Shown here: piece by piece, positions 1 through 10,263 of the stretch
Layout of the letters: each line of letters opens with the position of its first letter
Numbering within the stretch: position 1 is the first letter of the stretch
NCBI GenBank assembly: GCA_001969505.1
Contig: LSSK01000814.1
Span: forward strand, 1 to 10,263
DNA from: Zancudomyces culisetae
Taxonomy: Eukaryota; Kickxellomycota; Harpellomycetes; Harpellales; Legeriomycetaceae
Direction: 5' to 3'
DNA length: 10,263 nucleotides
Program-made: the position numbers and the translations under genes
Notes under the pieces: generated by a model
Databases searched by the model: none
Told to the model about the DNA's origin: nothing
The model's input: the letters and a program-made list of their open reading frames with translations, nothing else

Positions 1-399
1 TTTATTATTTTCTTTTATTTTCCAACTTACTTTTGTCGAACAAGCTTTTTTTTATTTTATGTCCACTTGTTCCTTAAATTTCCTTGGCCCTTTTTTTCTT
101 TCCCAGATGCGAAAAACCCGCGAATAGTTGGGTAATTTTTTCTTTCTGAAAATACTGCCGAAAAATAAAAAGGTGTATTTTTTCTTCCCTTCCAAGTTGT
201 ACTTCTATTGATAATGATTACCACACAAATCAATATAAAGTATATTAAAGACGTTATTTATTGGCCAACAATGTCCTATTAAAAAAAAATTACTCAGCAT
301 TTACGTGTCTGGAAAATAGACTATAAAAAAAAACGGAACAATAGGGGAAATTAAAAATAGTTGAATAAAAAAAGGGCAAACTTACTAGAGGCTTTTCAC

Positions 400-672
400 T
401 TAATCACTTGGACTCTTTCCCCCACCAAAGTCTGGTTTTAAATATTTCTCTATATCTATTGAAAAAAAAAATTTTTTTATTGCTATTACGGCCAAAGTTT
501 TGATTATTTTGAAGGTCTTGATGGATTGGAATTTTTTCTTCCTTTTATATATTTTTTCGTTTTTTTTTAAAACCAAAAATTTTTGCTTATTTTCTGTGGT
601 TGGGCGAATTAAATTATCTGAATTAGATGAGTCTGCTATATTAGTTGAAATATTTTGAATCACCATATCCAT
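400..672 (-). CDS. Doubtful hypothetical ORF, 90 codons
   Basis: I do not recognise this ORF. It starts in a favourable context (AGAATGG, A at -3 and G at +4) and runs 90 codons to TAA. The first 30 residues are mixed in composition and Ser/Asn-rich. Residues 30-55 are Lys-rich because the DNA is A-rich, and the end reads PDFGGGKSPSD. A TATAAA lies roughly 100 bases upstream. Against it, the second half tracks A and T homopolymers, an acceptor-like stretch (T run then CAATAG) sits inside the frame, and no domain is visible. It could be a real short protein, the first exon of a gene running off the left edge, or a chance ORF. Chance is the most likely. Confidence 0.15.
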   Translation of the reverse strand: MDMVIQNISTNIADSSNSDNLIRPTTENKQKFLVLKKNEKIYKRKKKFQSIKTFKIIKTLAVIAIKKFFFSIDIEKYLKPDFGGGKSPSD

Positions 673-1035
673 TCTTGCTTTTCTTTTTTAATTGTATGGA
701 ATTTTTTTTTCCTTTAATTGTTATTTTGTTCCTAGTGTTTTACCTCTTTAAAGCTACAAGTGTTTATAAACCTTAAATACAGTTGTAATATATATATAAT
801 AAAGAAGCATGGAAATAGTTATTTTTTTTAGAACACTTTAAATAATGCTAATTATATGTACCAGTATCAAAAAAATATAAATGTAGAGTGAATTAAATAT
901 ATTTGCCCTACATTTATTTTCTTTTGATTTGCCCTGTGTGTGTATTAATTCCGCCATTTTACCAATTAGCAAAGCCAAGCAAATATAGTAAAATCAGGTT
1001 AAGGTTTTACTTATATACAAAGTCATAGTCGCGAG

Positions 1036-1056
1036 TATATATACATATATATATTA
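1036..1056. repeat. TA-dinucleotide simple repeat
   Basis: A short alternating T-A tract interrupted by one C. Similar but shorter tracts occur near 787-800 and 1765-1780. These are ordinary simple repeats of AT-rich intergenic DNA with no visible function. Confidence 0.6.
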
Positions 1057-2100
1057 CAATTTGAATGGATACCGAAATTATATCTTTGAAGTTTTTGCTG
1101 CCCTCTTGGTAGAAAAGCTACTATAACATGAAGATAATATATAACTAATTGTATTATTAATACTGTCAGTGTTGCAATGGTTGCGTTGACATTTCGTTTA
1201 TATCTCGACCAAGATGTTCATTACAAGTGAATGTAGGGGGAAAAAAGAAAACATAATGTGGTATTGGTGTTACAATAAACCGTGTTTATTTCTGGGTTTT
1301 TTCTACTCCTGACCCATTCATGGATTGTAAAAGGTTCATCAACCGAATGAGATGATATAGTATCTCTTGTAAAATTGTATTAACCATAATAAATCTAATT
1401 TTTCATTCAAGGTGGTAAAAGTTATAAATAATAATATATTCCAAGAGTTCACACTTTATCCTATCTACCTACTTTTTTAGAAATCAATCTCTATAAACGT
1501 ATTATGAAGAAAAAATATGAATAAATTACAGAATATATCGGATTGTTGAAAAAAAAAAAGAATCAGTTGCCAAACTAGGCAATGATTGATCCAAGACTAA
1601 CATGCTGGATTTCCACTTTCCCAAATTTTATAGTGGTCTCATTTATATGTATTTATAATTACATATGCTGTGTATATTAGCGAATGTGTTTTTTTCTTTA
1701 TTTTTTTGATTTTCCAGAGGTTAGCCTCTTAGATTTTCGCTATAACAGCTTTTACAATCAAAAATATACATATATATAAAAAAAACTATGCGGAAATAGT
1801 ACAATAATGATCAACACAATTAAATGAATCTGTCGCTGGCAAATCACCCCCGCTATATTTATTTATTTTCAATAACATGCTCTAAATATTGACATTATTT
1901 TTTTTATACCTTTATGTAGCAAAACCCAATTTGAATCAGATTACCCATATTTCTAGAAAGGTGTGTGCATAAAGATATAGGTTCAGTTTAAGGCACTGAA
2001 AACAGTCTTCCTTTTCTGCTTGTCTTCTTCCTTTTCCTCTCAATCTGCTAAATGAGATCGAATGCCTATTAGACTAAATATTGTGGATTTTCCCCTTTTC

Positions 2101-2106
2101 TTTATT
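2101..2106 (-). terminator. Possible SRP54 polyadenylation signal (AATAAA)
   Basis: Read on the minus strand this is AATAAA, about 180 bases after the SRP54 stop codon. The distance suits a 3' UTR. AATAAA is frequent by chance in DNA this AT-rich, so the match alone is weak evidence. Confidence 0.3.
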
Positions 2107-2285
2107 AATGACAAGAAAAAACCACAAAGTATTGAGAAAATAGTAGCAAAATAAACAAAAACAATATCAACATTGGTTAATAGACAAAATAATAGCGAAT
2201 AGCCAAGATAATCAAATAATCAAAATCCCTAGGATCATACTATATAAAAAGTGGAAGAAAAAAATGCTCAGCGGATGTCTAACTA

Positions 2286-4492
<2,207 letters not shown>

Positions 4493-4627
4493 CGTGCTTT
4501 ACTTTTGCGTTTGTGTACTATTTAGTTGATTATGTGATCTATGAAGGGAGGAGTTGCAATCTTGTACACTATTTTTTTGGCACCTATTTTATGTTCAGGA
4601 ATCTGCTAATATTCATAACAATCACCA

Positions 4628-4661
4628 TTTATTAGAAAAAGTTGGGAATTGTAAATTTATT
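4628..4661 (-). terminator. Pair of AATAAA polyadenylation-like hexamers
   Basis: Minus-strand AATAAA occurs at 4661-4656 and again at 4633-4628. The first begins 22 bases after the stop codon of the small ORF at 4684-4797. They could serve that small transcript or the long 3' UTR of the synthetase gene. In this base composition they could also be chance. Confidence 0.3.
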
Positions 4662-4683
4662 TCGTAAATAACAATTTTTCTCG

Positions 4684-4943
4684 CTATTTGGCTTGCCCCT
4701 TTTTGGCCTGTAGCAAAACATTCATTTTTTCGCTTACCATTGGGTGGAAAATAGCCATTAAATTGTCTGATTCTACTGCTTTGTTAACTCTAAACATCAC
4801 AAATCATGCAGAACCTTTACAAACCAGCTGCTGATTTGTGAACCCTTTAACTTTATATTTTTTCGGCTATTCCACAAAATAATATAAGGCGTGCTGGGCA
4901 AGCCTGGTAAACCTGGTTTAAAGTCCAGTTTTTCAATATGATG

Positions 4944-4993
<50 letters not shown>

Positions 4994-5048
4994 AATGATA
5001 CCACATACACATGGTATGCAGATAGCCCTGAAACTCGTTCGTCACCAT
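4684..5048 (-). CDS. Candidate small gene, two exons, about 47 residues, function unknown
   Basis: I do not recognise this protein. The clearest part is the minus-strand open frame ending at the TAG at 4686-4684, with mixed, protein-like composition (segments such as NKAVESDNLMAIFHP and SEKMNVLLQAKKGQAK). Two models fit. In the first, a single 37-codon ORF starts at the ATG at 4797. In the second, exon 1 is 5048-5011 (start MVTNEFQGYLHT), spliced with a GTGTAT donor at 5010 to an acceptor TTTAG, with exon 2 at 4789-4684. That leaves the frame intact and puts the CAT microsatellite inside a 221-base intron. The predicted product is short and helix-like with a basic tail, and has no signal peptide or membrane segment. 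AATAAA follows the stop closely. Against it, it is short, there is no recognised family, and it may simply be synthetase 3' UTR. Confidence 0.25.
4938..4997. repeat. (ATG)20 / (CAT)20 trinucleotide microsatellite
   Basis: There are twenty consecutive triplets. Eight ATG units (4938-4961) are followed by one GTG, nine more ATG units, then ATA and ATG. On the minus strand, in one frame, this reads as a run of histidine codons (CAT with one CAC) inside an 83-codon ORF at 4797-5048. It lies between two genes or inside an intron of the candidate small gene. The interruptions look like point changes in an older pure tract. Confidence 0.95.
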
Positions 5049-5203
5049 ACAAGTTACAACTATCTGTAAGGCCAGTATACAGCATTATAAACAAAAAGAT
5101 AGACTCGTTTTAATTCAAGGTGATGTAAATCCCAAAAAAATATTATCACTTATAAATGCGAAAAAAAAGACAACAAGCAAATTCAATGTGGTACCAAACA
5201 AGA

Positions 5204-9101
<3,898 letters not shown>

Positions 9102-10263
9102 TTATACTTTCCTGTGTATATATTAAATTGCCTGTTTTAACCTATTTTCAGATATTTAAGCTCATAAAACTGTAAGTATTGTACTTTTAGACTCAAGTTG
9201 ATGAATTTTGAACTAATTGTGTGACTTTGTATATGAATTTTAGCAATAATTGATTTTTAGTGTATCCAAAACATTGATTATCAAAAAAAAGTTGTAATTT
9301 GTTCTTAGATTTAGCAAATTACCATTCCTGATCAGTTAAAACCAAGAAATTGATTAAGATTTTAATTGAACTGAAAAAGCCAAACAAATATCATCCAAAT
9401 TGGACAGATAATCTACGGAGTATGGAACTGTCTGATCGGTTATATCTTTGTAAAAACCATATACCATCCGAATACCAGTTCAATGCGGAACGTGGGAGTT
9501 GGTTGAAAAGCACAAATGATCAGTAAAACTCAAAGGGTTTGATCAATTTAATTTGTCTGGAGTGCATACCAAGCACACAATTACGATTAGTAGTATATCG
9601 AGCTTCAAGCTTATTTATAGTTTATGTGGTTTTGTAACAAATTAACAATCTACATAAAAAAAGATGTAGTGAAGTATTGTAGAGTTAGTTGTGTTTGTGA
9701 CTTGATTTAGTATGAGATTTGTCACCTTTTTTTGGTTTAAACTTTTGTGATAACCCCGTTTTCTATAAAATAATAGTAAAACGATTTAATATAGCACATT
9801 CCTTTTAATTGTGGGTATTGAGATATTACTGATTGTATTATACCTTGGAGGTGAGTATTTAGAGACTGGAGTAGAAGATAAATGCACTATTTGGTATTTG
9901 GTTAGCTTTCTGGTTTACACTTTTACTGTTGGATAGAATAATAAAGTGCGTTGAAAAATGGAAAACCAGTTGCTAGTACACTTTCAAGCTGCTTTACTTC
10001 AATTACACAAAACTATAGTATCAAAGTTACCTTCACCTCCTTGAATGCTAAAACACAAAAAACAATATGACAAGGAATTAAAACAGAGTTGATATTTGCA
10101 TTGTTAGTTGATGATAATATTGTTATTCAACGGTTAATGGTGAGGTGATATTATACCAGTTAATCAGTGTTGTAGCTTAGTATGCTGATACTTGAGGCTA
10201 TACAATTTTTTTTTACCATGTCATTTTTAGTTTGTGTATTTCAAGGTTTAACAAACACATTGA
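9102..10263. other. Upstream flank of the synthetase gene, no proven gene
   Basis: This 1.16 kb region should contain the synthetase promoter, close to 9102. I see no unambiguous core promoter element and no RNA gene. On the plus strand there are three open pieces that look partly coding: 9332-9526, 9790-9936 (hydrophobic, no ATG) and 9958-10044 (28 codons from an ATG). They are discussed in the findings. A gene transcribed divergently from the synthetase, and running off the right edge, would fit but is not shown. Confidence 0.5.
9332..9526 (+). other. Coding-like open segment, 64 codons, unrecognised
   Basis: This plus-strand frame is open from the TGA at 9329-9331 to the TAA at 9524-9526. 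Inside it, an ATG at 9422 has good context (A at -3, G at +4) and would give 34 residues beginning MELSDRLYLC. The stretch 9380-9515 is less AT-rich than its surroundings, and its translation is varied (PNWTDNL, HIPSEYQFNAERGSW), which is coding-like. A possible donor (GTAAAA at 9523) overlaps the end. I recognise no family. It could be an exon of an unseen gene, a gene relic, or chance. Confidence 0.2.

Larger units (their letters stand above)
1..2285. other. AT-rich non-coding flank downstream of SRP54
   Basis: This stretch holds no gene I can support. It is dominated by A and T, with many T runs of 7 to 10 and short TA-dinucleotide tracts. The only ORF of note is the doubtful minus-strand one at 400-672, listed separately. 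A possible SRP54 polyadenylation signal lies at 2101-2106 and a pyrimidine-rich tract at 2006-2041. I looked for tRNA-like boxes, longer open frames and spliced-exon chains on both strands. I found only short open pieces (for example minus-strand pieces near 1940-2080 and 1795-1850) that could not be joined into a reading frame. Confidence 0.6.
4493..5203. other. Intergenic region between the synthetase gene and SRP54
   Basis: These 711 bases must hold the 3' UTR of the synthetase gene and the promoter and 5' UTR of SRP54, both on the minus strand. They also contain the ATG/CAT microsatellite (4938-4997), two minus-strand AATAAA hexamers (4656-4661 and 4628-4633) and a candidate small gene (4684-5048). 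No AATAAA occurs between the synthetase stop and 4661. Either the synthetase 3' UTR is over 500 bases long or uses another signal, or the AATAAA sites belong to a separate small transcript. Confidence 0.6.

Noticed and set aside
1645-1666. Inverted repeat ATATGTA / TACATAT with an 8-base loop
   Set aside because: Arms of 7 bases made mostly of A and T are expected by chance in this composition, and no gene end lies nearby.
1795-2080. Minus-strand open pieces with protein-like words near 1795-1850 and 1940-2080
   Set aside because: They lack start codons, and the only plausible donor-acceptor pair joins them into an immediate stop.
4795-4799. TGATG stop-start overlap between the His-rich ORF and the 37-codon ORF
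   Set aside because: Such overlaps signal translational coupling in bacteria. This is nuclear eukaryotic DNA, and the overlap is most simply a coincidence.
4998-5017. Inverted repeat ATACCA / TGGTAT next to the microsatellite
   Set aside because: Arms are only 6 bases and there is no regulatory context; it overlaps the possible donor site only by position.

Overview
This is eukaryotic nuclear DNA: strongly AT-rich, with long T and A homopolymer runs, and two minus-strand protein genes broken by short GT-AG introns (80 to 182 nt). The best guess is a fungus, probably an AT-rich, intron-rich early-diverging lineage. The SRP54 protein has fungal-type wording in its M domain (for example PSRLERVARGSGTS), and some introns end with a CTAAC or CTAAT branch-site-like motif. 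CTG encodes a universally conserved leucine in SRP54 (FDQLKQ), so the CUG-Ser yeasts are excluded. No species can be named from the sequence alone.

Layout from left to right. Positions 1-2285 are AT-rich DNA downstream of SRP54, with no firm gene and one doubtful 90-codon ORF (400-672, minus). Positions 2286-4492 (minus) hold SRP54, the GTPase subunit of the signal recognition particle: six exons, 518 residues, apparently complete. Positions 4493-5203 form the intergenic gap, with a 20-unit ATG/CAT microsatellite and a candidate small spliced gene (about 47 residues, unproven). Positions 5204-9101 (minus) hold the mitochondrial leucyl-tRNA synthetase: eight exons, 1018 residues, apparently complete, with a likely mitochondrial presequence. 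Positions 9102-10263 lie upstream of that gene; they hold no proven gene but contain a few coding-like segments on the plus strand.

The two confirmed genes are head-to-tail neighbours but work in separate housekeeping processes: co-translational targeting of secretory proteins to the ER (SRP54), and charging of mitochondrial tRNA-Leu (LeuRS). Nothing suggests a shared pathway. All exon junctions keep the reading frame and join conserved protein motifs, so neither gene is a pseudogene despite looking fragmented in a plain ORF view. I found no tRNA or rRNA gene, CRISPR array, transposon or prokaryote-type system. The items most worth a second look are the small gene candidate between the two genes, a possible intron-retention form of SRP54 with a hydrophobic tail, and the plus-strand coding-like pieces near the right end.
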